Below, one piece after another: positions 11,262 to 21,365 of a stretch of 64,000 nucleotides of DNA. The first letter of the stretch is position 1. Each line of letters starts with the position of its first letter. The notes below the pieces were generated by a model. That model made no database searches. It worked only from the letters and a program-made list of their open reading frames with translations, and had not been told where the DNA came from. This DNA is from Camellia lanceoleosa (taxonomy: Eukaryota > Streptophyta > Magnoliopsida > Ericales > Theaceae), in NCBI GenBank assembly GCA_025200525.1, contig CM045762.1, forward strand, positions 190,365,154-190,429,153. The letters run 5' to 3'. A program made the translations under genes and the position numbers.

Positions 11262-11510
11262 TATACATATAATAAAATATATTTTAAATATTTTATACAT
11301 TATTATATTAAAAAGTACACACTAATTTACTGTACAACAAAACTTCACCTACTCCATCACCTCTCTTACTTCGTTTTGTTTGTTTCTCCAGAGAATTGCC
11401 TATAAATGGAGGCAACAATCAAGGCAAAGTTACACAACAAACACAAGAGCAACGAAAGGCTGAGGAAAAACAAAGAAAGAAAAGAAAAGAAAGAGAAAGG
11501 GAGAGTAGGA
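11262..11510 (+). repeat. Dispersed repeat, copy 1 (inverted copy at 25893-26150)
   Basis: The stretch from ATTATATTAAAAA through TTTACTGTACAACAAAAC, CTACTCCATCACCT, GTTTGTTTCTCCAGAGAATT, AGGCAACAATCAAGGCAAAG and ACACAACAAACAC is repeated in reverse complement at 25893-26150. It contains a TATA-like word (CCTATAAATGG near 11399) before a leader-like purine-rich part, so it could be a promoter or LTR fragment. The counterpart ends at the right end of the PIF/Harbinger element. Confidence 0.8.
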
Positions 11511-12112
11511 AAGTTTAGAGTGTATAACTACCAATAAATCTTAATAGTTAGACTTAATTCTCATCAAATCTTATTGAAAATATGTCTTAATAAAATTGTC
11601 GCTAAAAATAATTTTTTGTGACCATTTTTTTCAATTCACCTAGTTTTGGACGGATGATGGATTTGAGGTTTCTGTGGCCGCAATTGAACAGCCAAATGGC
11701 AAGCACTCCTAATAATTTGTAAAATTTTGTGTTTTCAATTTATTTAGATATTCTATTTATATTTTCAGTTGAAAAAGAGTTTAGATATTTTGTTGTATTT
11801 TCAATTTGGAAATCCTTTTATCAAATGGAAAGTGTTGATATTTGGTATTTTTGTGTGGAAAATATAAGGCTTAATGTTGTCATTTTAAAAAAAAAAAAAT
11901 CAAATTAAATAGTTTTTGAATAAAAAAATAATGAAAAAGTTTTGATAATGCATGATTTTCTTATATGTATTCATTAGGGAAAATTAGTCTAAGGTCGTCC
12001 ATCTCCCATTTTTAGTAATAGAAGAGATCCACAATATTATTTTATGATGTCTACGGCCCCTCAACCCCACACCCATATATCATAGAGAAATTTGATTTTC
12101 TCAAATCAAATT
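11511..12112. other. AT-rich non-coding stretch
   Basis: Nothing recognisable on either strand. Simple A/T runs near 11887-11900 and no long frames. Confidence 0.5.
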
Positions 12113-12240
12113 GGCCTCTCCCTCTCTTTGCTCTTCCTCTTTGTTAACGAAGAAAGCATTAAACTTGTCAATCTTATCCTTTAACAGCCTCACAAAATCA
12201 ATCATCTCCTTCGTCACAACCATCTCCACTCTGCCGTCGT
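12113..12240 (-). pseudogene. Fragment resembling an SPX-domain exon
   Basis: The minus strand reads DGRVEMVVTKEMIDFVRLL, then KDKIDKFNAFFVNKEEEQ. This resembles the middle of SPX domains of the plant SPX1-like phosphate-sensing proteins, where a conserved MTKEE..DF..LLE.E..KFN.FFV.KEEE block precedes the IRLKEL helix. Here the following helix is missing: the frame turns into REGEA and ends in unrelated sequence. Neither the N-terminal SPX helices nor downstream exons are seen within several hundred bases. It is best read as a captured or relict gene piece. The match rests on about 35 residues recognised from family knowledge, so a profile search is needed. Confidence 0.5.
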
Positions 12241-12467
12241 GCATTGTTTGTGTCCGTCATCATGATAGGGCACTCATACGCATCAATTTAAAAGCCCATG
12301 TAGGTGGCCACAAATGGTGAGTTGGTCCAGTTTGTCTTCACTCAGCCTCCTTGTGTTGCCCAATCTTATGCATTCCAAATCGAGTTGAACACTCTCATTG
12401 CTTAGTCCTTCGAGAATGGTATGCCTATGTGTTCCAAGTTTGAGTATTATCACTGCTTTTCAGGCCC

Positions 12468-12474
<7 letters not shown>

Positions 12475-12510
<36 letters not shown>

Positions 12511-12519
12511 GAGAGAGGG
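12475..12519. repeat. (GA)n microsatellite
   Basis: A nearly pure run of GA dinucleotides with one ATGA interruption near its right end. Confidence 0.95.
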
Positions 12520-12586
12520 ACTTACACAACTTGGCATTAGTTCCAGAGAATGAAGTAGGAGAAGTCCTTGGTGGGATGGGACTAAA

Positions 12587-12890
12587 TGTAACAACCCAGA
12601 TTTTTAATTATTCTGTAGAATTTATACTAATAGTATTTAATCTCAGTTCGGAAAATATATAATTTATTATATATTATTATGTGTAATTCTGTAAAATAAT
12701 AGAATTATTAAAAGTTTAGGGGTCAATAATTTTGAAATAAAAATAGAAGCTCCAGTGATTATTTTGGTACCCTCATTTAAATATTTCTTCCGCTTGCGTT
12801 TATTGATTTGTTAAAGAATTGGCCGGAGGTAACCTCAGTTACTGGCCATCACGATGCTTAACCCTTGGGTACGGGGAGCGGATCGTGACA
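12587..12890 (+). mobile_element. Miniature solo LTR (304 bp) with target duplication
   Basis: It begins TGTAACAACCCAG, ends GGATCGTGACA, and is flanked by the 5-bp duplication CTAAA (12582-12586 and 12891-12895). Its last 60 bases (GTAACCTCAGTTACTGGCCATCACGA) are clearly related to the 3' end of the 2.4-kb solo LTR at 16197-18561 and of the LTRs of element C. It thus has the ends of a Tekay-type LTR in about one eighth of the length. It may be a solo LTR of a small TRIM/SMART-like family, or an internally deleted copy that was still integrated normally. Confidence 0.88.
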
Positions 12891-12895
12891 CTAAA

Positions 12896-13340
12896 GGAAT
12901 CAGTCTTGAGGGGATCAAAAAGAATCCGTTGATTTGGTATCGATTCATCATCTTCTTCTTCTTTTCTATATATATATATGCATAACTTGTATACATATTT
13001 TTCTTCCTATCTCTATGTTATATATACGATAGAGATAGCGATTTGTTAATCAGCTTTTCTCGATGTTGCCAATAAAGATTTACACCACTTTTTTATTCTT
13101 CAATTGTTATGGGTAAGTGAAACCAAAAACATAAAAATAGAGATTTCATCACAGAAGCAAATGTATGTATTTAATCTATTTGTAAGTAAATGTATGTAAA
13201 TGCCAATTGCAATGATCAAGATTAGTTTGGTGGTTGTGTCAGCCATTGTTGCTATTGAAGGAGCTTGAATTGAATTGTAATGGTTGTATTGAAATAGATT
13301 TAATGTGAGTTTTAAAGGGATTTTCTCTAGTTCGGTCAAA
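12896..13340. other. Non-coding stretch
   Basis: CTT repeats and a (TA)n run near 12951-12981; otherwise nothing recognisable. Confidence 0.5.
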
Positions 13341-13695
13341 AATACAAAGAAAATTCTGATCTAGAGAAAATTCTCTCAACCATAATAACAAACAACATTG
13401 AACCCAGTACTAAGAGAAATTCTCTAGTCTTTCCAAAATTTCTCTAGATCAGAATTTTCTCTGGATGTGGAAATTGTATGAATTTTCTCTGGAGTTTTGG
13501 TTTTGTATTACTGGTTTTGGATTTTTGGGTTTAATTTTCTCCGTGTTGTTCAATTTTCTCTAATTTGAACTCAGAGAAATTTGAATTTTCTCTGGTTTAA
13601 ACCTAGAGAAATTATTTGGAAAGTTCAGAATTTCTCTAGAGAGAATTTTTCTGGGAAGAATTTCTCTGCATTAAAATTTCTCTGGATCAATGTTG
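13341..13695. repeat. Dense cluster of TTTCTCT/AGAGAAA words with an inverted repeat
   Basis: About twenty copies of AATTTTCTCTGG-like words or their complements occur in 350 bp. A near-perfect inverted pair of about 22 bp (AAAATTCTGATCTAGAGAAA at about 13350 and its complement at about 13437) lies inside. No open frame is supported. It may be a low-complexity repeat expansion or a decayed repeat with structural potential. Confidence 0.7.
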
Positions 13696-13879
13696 AGGGA
13701 CTTTAGACATTATGAAAATATAAATGTCCTTTATGCTATAAAATCTTAATATTAGGGAACCTAAAAAAAACTATTTATTATTGGTATTTGACAATTTACT
13801 TTATAATCTTTTGGTTATGTTGAGTTGGATTGTTATCAAAACAAAAAAAATGTTGTCTAGTTATATTATGTTCAAAATT

Positions 13880-14062
13880 TATAAAAGTTTAAACCGCTAA
13901 ACCAATTCGCATCCATCTGTCAATTCGCCAGTCCGCTCAATCTACATCCGTCAATCCAGCAGACGGATGCAGATTGATTTTTTCTAATTTGCCAATCCGG
14001 CAAATGGATGGCGAAATAAAGGTTCTCCGACTGCAACCGAATCGCGAATACCCCTACTAGGT
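13880..14062 (-). repeat. Possible end of a non-autonomous DNA transposon
   Basis: Read on the minus strand it starts TAGGGGTATTCGCGATTCGG and continues with repeated GGATTGGC, GGATGCAGATTG and GGATGTAGATTG words. GC-rich GGATGCGGAT-type arrays like this are common in plant MITE/hAT-like repeats. The other end and a target duplication were not found. Confidence 0.35.
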
Positions 14063-14303
14063 GTGACTCATTTAATAATTTTAATATATAAGCAGTAAAA
14101 ACAATTGTATAACATGTATTCATAACCAGTGAACACATAATTTGATAAAACATTATTTGCACAAAAATTTGAATTATATAACAATACCTAAATCAATTAA
14201 AATTCTACAAAACTAAATATAAACTACGCCAATTACTTGATCAGAATTTCATCATAACCTTAAGATAAAGAATTTAGTTCCTCATACTAATTTAAGACTC
14301 TAA

Positions 14304-14318
14304 GGGGTTGTTTGGGAT
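14304..14318 (+). repeat. Left terminal inverted repeat of the PIF/Harbinger element
   Basis: GGGGTTGTTTGGGAT preceded by the TAA duplication. The next bases (GCCCTAAATAAATGCAC) keep partial similarity to the other end. Confidence 0.8.
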
Positions 14319-15012
14319 GCCCTAAATAAATGCACTTTTTGTCTTTTTAGACTAAAAAGTTGAGGAAAATAATATGGAGGTTTAGGTTAACTTTTTGACT
14401 TTTTACGAATAAATGTGTAATAAAATATTATTAGAACAACAGAAATGACTATTTTACCCTTCATACTGACACAGCTGGACGAAGAGAAAGTGACTTCCTT
14501 GTTTTCCGTGCATGTCAAGCAGAGGTTGCAATTGTTCCATTATTGTCCGAAAATTAGAAACGAGTGGAACACAGACGCACAGTGTTCCACTTGTACGAAA
14601 TATAACTTTTTTATTTTTTTTTCCTTATTTTGTTTGAGTTGTTATTGTAGGTCTACTCTGTATTTTTGGGAATTCATATCATAACATGTGAATAAAAAAA
14701 GATAAACCACGTACATGCCCAGTCATGATTTTTTTTCTTTTTATGTTTTTGTTTTTTTTCTGACCAATGGCTAGAAATAATTTTTTTATGCCAGGTTGAG
14801 AACAAATTATTATAAAAGATATTGCAAAAACTTCCCCCATGTTTATATATGTTAATTAGTGGACATACTTCCTTTAAAAATACATTTTGTTGAAAATGTC
14901 TACGCTTTGAAAGACATGAAACTATTAAAACCAAACATGTTTACAAATATGAATCTCAGTTACAAATATTAACAACCTTCAACCAATATTCTTGTATTTC
15001 CAATTCGCCCCT
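14319..15012. other. PIF/Harbinger subterminal non-coding sequence
   Basis: Nothing recognisable as coding. T-rich runs near 14610-14760. It lies between the left terminus and the 3' end of the transposase gene. Confidence 0.5.
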
Positions 15013-16464
15013 ACCGGTGCGCTTGTCGTACGAGTTCGTTCGTAATGTTCGCTCTTACAACGGCCATTGTAGGGTCGGAGTCCCCTTCCTCCATCACATC
15101 AGCAACCTGTGTGTATTCGTTGTGGTCGGGCATTTGGGGGCCACGTAATCATCACTGTCTGGGATAGCCATCGTGACCTCATCAAGTTCGCTACGTCGGC
15201 GTATGAAGTTATGTAACGCCATCGACACACATACAAACGTAACCTGATTAGAAAAGCTTAACTTCTGCATATTCCGCAATGCCCCCCACCTAGACTTTCA
15301 AGCATCGAATGTCCGCTCGATACAACTACGCAGTGACAAATGTGCCTTGTTGAACATTTCGAACTGATTCTGCAGTGTTCGATTTCGATGGGCATTTTGG
15401 TGATACCTATACCCCTTGTAGGGGGCTAGGTACCCTATCTTGTTGCTGTAACTGCTATCCACCAAATAGTATTTCCTTGCAAAATTTGTTTCATTTCATT
15501 TTCAATTTGACAATATTGTGTACCACTTAAATTATTCTTCAATTAACTTGTCTTGGTTCGTAATTTTTTTTGTTAATAATAATAAATTTGTTGAATAATT
15601 TCATTACTAAATTAATTTTTTCCCAATTTTGTTTTCAATTACTCCTTTTCCCAATTTATTTTGTTCTCAAAAATTATATTTGTGAATTATAATAATTAAT
15701 TTTTTTTATGACAATTACATTTTCATTAATAAAAATTGTTCTTATCCCAATTTTGTTTTCAATTACTATTTACCACTTAAATTATGTTTCAATTAACTTG
15801 TCTTAGTTTTTTGTTCGTCTAATAATGAATTATTCTTGTTAAGACCTTTTGTTTTCAATTACTCTTCTTCGCAATTACTTTTGTTGTGCAAAATTACATT
15901 TCCAATTACTGCATTTTCTACGAATTATAAGAATTAATTCTTTTTCAATTTATAAGAATTAAGAGTTGTCAATTATTTCGTTAGTAATTTTTTCTTTTTC
16001 CATTTTTGTTTTCAATTACTATTTCATTGTGAAGTTCTTTTGTTGTGAAAAATTATATTTCCAATTACGAAATTATTTTTCTAATTACTTTGTATTTCAT
16101 TAACAGCATTTCTATTTCCAATTATTTTTTTATTAATTTAAATTATAAATTATAACATTTCGTTTTCATTTTCACATTCTTATTTACCACTTAATTTGTA
16201 GTGACCCTCATCCCCGCCTCAGCCTTATGCATGAGCATCTGCATGAACTTGTTATGCTAAGCTTTCATTAGTGAATTTTGACTTGTTTAACCTAGCATAA
16301 GATTCATGTCTTGCTTTGTACTTATGTGAAATTGTTTGTTAGTCTTGTCCCTTTCCTGGTGAGTCTAGCCGAGGTCATCTTGAGCCTAGGTTACATCTTT
16401 ACACCTCTCGCACCTAGGGTCACCTTGGAACCACTTTGGTTGACCTCTACCCCCACCTCGGCAT

Positions 16465-16630
16465 ATTGGCCGAGATGTCATCATCTAGGCCGAGGTGTTC
16501 ATCACCAAGGCCGAGATGTGTGTTATCTAGGCCGAGATGCTATCCTTGCACCTAGTGATCTTGTTCTTGGACAGGTATGACCTAGACCGAGGTGTGGCAC
16601 ATCTAGGCTGAGGTGTGGCACAGCTTGGCC
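16465..16630 (+). repeat. TAGGCCGAGATGT degenerate repeats in the solo LTR
   Basis: About eight spaced copies of GGCCGAGRTGT-like words (for example near 16469, 16487, 16509, 16530, 16577 and 16601). The same words occur in the LTRs of element C on the opposite strand (ATCTCGGCCTAGGCC near 35036). They are probably part of the U3 enhancer region. Confidence 0.7.
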
Positions 16631-17734
16631 AAGTGTTGTCCTTCCTAGCTGAGATCACTGAGACCTCGCTTGCCGGAGCCGATGATTCCACCCGATGTCA
16701 TTGCCTTGCCAGAGAGCCCATACCGCCTTACTTGTTGAACACTCATTGTCATGTTCTTGTCATGTCTGTCAGCCACCTTTTTGAGGAAAACCCAACCAGT
16801 CCCTGCCACGTGTCCCAGCTGAGGGTTAAGTCTGAAACCAGCCAAGGGAGCATATCATTTTGTATCATATCTTTGCCTTTTAGAGATAGAAGCTCTAGGA
16901 AGAAGAAGAAGCTTTAGTTTGAGTGAGTAGACTTTCAAGCTTGATTCTTAGAGATCAAACCGTTAGATTTGTATCTTGAGGTTAGATTCTTGATCTGCTC
17001 TTGTGATTCTTTATGTTCATCTAGCTGCATTGCATGATCTAACATGATTCATGAGCCATGCATTGGTTTAAAGTTTGGTTTCAGAAAGAGAAAATGGTGT
17101 TCTTGAGTTCTTGAAAGAAAGTCTTGTTTTGATCCAAAAGTTCACAGCAAAGCCTCTTGTTTTGTGTTTATTTTCTTGAAACCTTTAAGTATGGGTACCT
17201 AGGTTCATGTTTTTGAACTCATAGCATGAAATCTCAGATTTTGTAATAACAAGTTATGATCTTTGCATTCATCTTCTTCATGTTCATGTTCATGTTCTTC
17301 AAGAGCGAAACCTAGATTTTCCCAGACTTCATTTCCTTGAGTGTGGTCGTCGGGAACACACCTCGGCCAAGAGGTGTGGGACCTCGGCCTAGGCCTGGTT
17401 AGTACCCAGCCTGTTTTCCCGAGATGTGAGGCAGTGTCTTGTTTTGGTTTGACTTAGTTTTTAAAGAATGCCGAGATCATTGCATTTCATATCCGTCCTT
17501 GAGTATCTCTTCTCGTCTTCTTGAAATGCATTCAATGGGAGTTTTTATGTGTTTGTAGGCCTTGGATCCTTGCTTGAAACCCCCACACCCGAAGAGCTAT
17601 GTGAGTGGTATTTTTAATAAAGTTATGTTATCAAGTTTTGATGAAAGCCTTGTTTTGCTTGTTTTGGAAAAGTATTTGATCATGAATGATTATTCCTAGT
17701 TTAGTATTATGTACCATATTTGCTTTGATGACAT

Positions 17735-17935
17735 TCTTGGAGAAAGCCCTTAGTGTCGGGGACTATAACGAAACGATACCTTTGTCTAGAAAGTCCTTAG
17801 TGTTGGGGACTATAATGCAACAATACCCTTGACTTGAAAGTCCTTAGTGTCGGGGACTATAATGCAATGATACCCTTGTCTTGAAAGTCCTTAGTGCCGG
17901 GGACTATAATGCAACTGTACCCTTGTCTTGCCACT
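17735..17935 (+). repeat. About 58-bp tandem repeat in the solo LTR
   Basis: Four units built on AAAGTCCTTAGTGTCGGGGA followed by CTATAATGCAACGATACCCTTGTCTTG. The homologous block in the LTRs of element C (34130-34450, 40785-41105) contains the complementary AGTCCTCCAG...AAGGGACTT units. The array is therefore ancestral to this LTR group. Confidence 0.85.
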
Positions 17936-18149
17936 GACGGTTTTCCGCATGGGTTTGTCCGGAATGTCATCCTTTGTATTATATTGATGCTAGTAAGCAT
18001 CCCTTGAAATCTTCAAAGACTTGATAGATGGACTTGGTTCATCCCTTGATTTTGTATGGGATATACATGCATTGTTTTGAAAAGAGATCTTGAATATCAT
18101 TCATGCAAACCTTTATTTCTAATATCATTCACTGAGTATCCAAGCTCAC

Positions 18150-18171
18150 CCTCTATATATATATATATATG
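18150..18171. repeat. (TA)n microsatellite next to a conserved LTR block
   Basis: A TA run directly before GTAGGTGACGAGCAAGAAGG. The same microsatellite and flank recur in the LTRs of element C near 33822 and 40475 in the opposite orientation, so it is an inherited part of the LTR. Confidence 0.85.
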
Positions 18172-19676
18172 TAGGTGACGAGCAAGAAGGCGGAGACGCC
18201 TACATGTGTTTGCCGATGTGTTTTTGGATTCATGTTTTGCAACATCTTGAAGATTATGCTTCTCGGCTTTGTATTTCATTTCTTTTATATATGTCGGCTT
18301 GAGAAGCCTTTTGATTAAGATGTAAAATGTACTCTATTTTAATTGTATTCAAGTTGTAAGACCATGTTCGAATGTATGACATTTCATTTGACCTACGCAC
18401 AGCTTTTGTGGACTATTTAGATTTAAATTTATTGCTTCCGCACTTGTAAGCCCCATATGTATACTCTGTTTGTGTGTGAACCTTGTAAGTTGGCCTTCGG
18501 TAATCTCAGATTACTGGCCATCACGGCACCATTCTACTAGGGGCGGAATGGGGTCGTGACATAATTATTTTTCAAAACTTTTCATCTTCATTTGTTTCAT
18601 TTTTTTAATTTGTTTGCAAAAATTTTGAACAATGGGAAATAAACTACATTAGACAACTGATTTTGTTGACAAAATAAAAAAAATAAAAAAAGACAATAAT
18701 TTTCACAATTTTGTTGCCAAGAAAATACATTATTGAAAATATTTATATTTATATTTTCTACGCATTCATATTTCTGTTTAATATTTTTTACCTGGTGCGG
18801 GGTGCGGGAAGCGATGTTTCGGCTCGGTTGTCACGTAGTGCAAAACCTAGCTGTCGTGCATGCTCCCATCCCAACCGGCAGAGACAAATGTGAAGCACAA
18901 ATTAAAGTCGCATACAGCAATTATATTCTGTGTCGGCACGCCTTTCCGGCCATAGTTTGATGTGGCGTACTCTTGCGAGACACAAGCCATCACGTGCGCC
19001 CCGTCCAATGCACCGATGCAGTCCTACGCAACGCACCAAATTTTTACAAATTAACATAACTTAATCATGGTTTTTTTTCTACACTTTCAAAAATTTGCAC
19101 ATTTATGGAAATTGTCACATTGAATGGCCGGTACCGTTGCTGCGACCGTAAATGTGGATGGCCCCCTTGTTGTACTTGTTCGGGCGTAAGACTCATACTG
19201 TGAACCGATGTAAATGGTATCATAACCTGCATTACCTCATGAAAATTGCGTGACAATGTCTCCTTTGAGTGTTGGAATCGTTCTTGCAAATTTTTCCAAG
19301 ATAGACCCTGCAACGCACAAATAAAAATGGCTACATTCTCTTCTAGCGGAACGCCATGCTCCTGCTGCAGCAACGTCAATCCAAAACTGTGAAGAGAGTC
19401 GCATAACAACAAGAACACTGGTTGTAAAATACTGATAGCATCTTCAAACCGGCCTTGGTGGCCGTTAAACAACTCAAACATCCATAAACGTCCCGAAAGT
19501 ATTGATGTATTTCGAGAGACTTTGTGATAATGGTTGTAATAATATCTTGCCGCACTACTCCATGCTTCTACCAAGTTGTGATCAGTTTCGACCACCATTT
19601 CCCTCGCAATTTTATCAATAGCTTCCCGGGATATACCATGTTGCACGCGGTGACTCGGACCTACGTCATTTGCCAT

Positions 19677-20530
19677 TTGGAAATATAAGAACGAAAAATG
19701 TGAAAAACTTGAAAAAATTCCAAGGAAATAAACAAGTTCCACGTAGATGGAGAGAGAGGGACAGAGAGAAAACCATACTGTGAACTAAGAAGGAAAAAAA
19801 CACTGTAGAGAGGAAGAATATAATGGCCAAGGTTGTGGGGGCCATTTTGTTTCATGTGCGTAGCTTTTTGTGATGTAAGGGATTCAACAATTTGTCAAGG
19901 GTGCCTACATGTTTGATTCTCTTTTTTGTGGGAACCAAAAAAAATTTAATAATGTGCACAAAATAATATTTTGTGCAGCCATGATAATAAACTAGACAGC
20001 TTGTTCTGGTATGATTTTTACATTTCAAAAATTTTACTTTTTAAATACATCTAAGTAAGGTGCATTTAAAACAAAAAATTAAATTAAAAATATTTTATGC
20101 AATGGTAAGCGTGGAGCTGTATCAATATGTGTACCCATACTGGGTAAGTACTTGGTAGTCATAACACTATTTTTGGAACGTATGCTTCATAAGCTATCTG
20201 GAGATAATATGTTTTTGACATTCAGTATTTTGCATATTTCCCCCCTAAAATTCTTCTTTTACTTGTGCCAAAATTTAGGTATATACCCAATTTATTCCTC
20301 CCATACCCCCATCCAATTAAACCGGGTCTACTTTTTTTTTTTTCATTAAACATTGTTACATATTAGACCACTTACAGATTTCCATAAGCACGGGAGTTGT
20401 TCAGTAGTTATTTATTCAGAGGTTGTTACCTTAGTAATCATCCTCTACTTTCTGAAGTCATCTTTGATTACTGTATGATTTATCTCGTTACATTTTGTTA
20501 ATGTCTTACTCTGGTTAATTACCAATGTGG
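19677..20530. other. PIF/Harbinger spacer between its two genes, upstream of the transposase
   Basis: No coding sequence recognised. It should hold the transposase promoter (minus strand), but I cannot point to a convincing TATA box. Confidence 0.45.
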
Positions 20531-20650
20531 CACAAGGGAGTTGATCCACAAGCTCTTGACAAAGAAGGTAAAACCCCAATTCAGCTTGTCGCCGAAACAA
20601 ACAATGACGATGTCGAGATACTTGCTCTCTTGAAAACCCCCAAAAGATAA
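20531..20650 (+). pseudogene. Ankyrin-repeat-like gene fragment
   Basis: The plus strand reads KGVDPQALDKEGKTPIQLVA, then ETNNDDVEILALLKTPKR and a stop. The core matches the ankyrin-repeat pattern (D.xGxTPIxLA...N...VxxLL), with one full repeat of about 33 residues followed by a short tail. It lies between the Myb-like gene and the transposase, on the opposite strand, with no neighbouring repeats in frame upstream. It is most likely a captured last exon of a host ankyrin gene. The parent protein is not identified. Confidence 0.55.
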
Positions 20651-21363
20651 TATTTTTTTGTATTAATTTGATCACTTAAAGACGGACCATATAGAAGTCT
20701 GAAGAAAGGAATGGAAAATTTTGTATCACATTGAACCCCGTCAGAGGGAATGGCTAATATTAGATGGTGATTCAGAGGAGTTGGTTGGTTTGCTTTGTGG
20801 CATCATGCACATATTCTGAATTGAGAAGCCTTTGATAGGTTGTGTTATGGTCTCATTTATCCAGTATTTATTATATATTTGATTTATTTCTTCTTCTTCA
20901 TGTGGAGAAGTTACACGTCCATATTCCCATAATTGAAGTAGAGTAATTGTCAACAAGTTGCCAAACACAACAGTGTTCACGTTGCTACTGCAGTAATGTG
21001 AGGGATACATCCATTACATCACAAAGCAACCTACCTAATGAAAAAGCTCTGCTCTACAATTGTAGCACATGTCCAGATTCTCACAAATAGACAATATTGA
21101 AGCAAGTTGACAAACACACAGCAAATCACGTGCCTGCTGCATAAAAAGTAATACAACATCCAACACATCACACACCGATTCCATAATTAAAAAAGCCTAC
21201 AGCCACTGTCGAATCTGTTTGTAAGGGAAGGAAAAGAAAATACACACACTCACGGGTTGTTGGCAGGGGGAAAAATGTAAAACAAACATAGGAGGTAGCA
21301 ACATGGTAGAAAACTAATGCAGGACAGTAATGAAACATGAACCCTTTCCGGTGACTAAAGCCG
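20651..21363. other. PIF/Harbinger spacer downstream of the Myb-like gene
   Basis: Nothing recognisable. The minus-strand frame at about 20741-21010 has no family features. Confidence 0.45.
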
Positions 21364-21365
21364 TC

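Larger units (their letters stand above)
16197..18561 (+). mobile_element. Tekay-like solo LTR inside the PIF/Harbinger transposase intron
   Basis: It starts TGTAGTGACCCTCATCC, ends GGAATGGGGTCGTGACA, and is flanked by TAATT on both sides (16192-16196 and 18562-18566). The ends and several internal blocks match the LTRs of element C read on their own strand: the ATTACTGGCCATCACGGCAC block, the GGGGACTATAATGCAAC-type tandem repeats, the CATTTTGTATC and AGAAGCTCTAG words, and repeated GGCCGAGATG words. It is 2365 bp with no internal element sequence, so it is a solo LTR of a related family, younger than the PIF/Harbinger element it sits in. Confidence 0.93.
15013..19676 (-). pseudogene. PIF/Harbinger DDE transposase gene, broken, intron-containing
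   Basis: There are three exons on the minus strand. Exon 1 (19676 to about 19120) starts MANDVGPSHRVQ and contains the conserved helix region LEENVAIFI...ERFQHSKETLSR. Exon 2 (19023-18792) reads DCIGALDGAHVMACV, then YGRKGVPTQNIIAVCDF and SAGWDGSMHDS. Exon 3 (15475-15013) reads YYLVDSSYSNKIGYLAPYKG, HLSLRSCIERTFDA and VCVSMALHNFIRR. The catalytic residues are visible: D in ALDGAH, D in MHDS and E in IERTF. Exon 2 starts after a TAG acceptor and ends at a CCAG/GTAAAA donor. The gene is dead: in-frame stops follow MHDS and TFDA, and frameshifts occur near the C terminus. A 2.4-kb solo LTR lies in the intron between exons 2 and 3. The enzyme would have cut and rejoined TIR ends at TAA/TTA targets, probably with the Myb-like protein. 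Confidence 0.88.
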
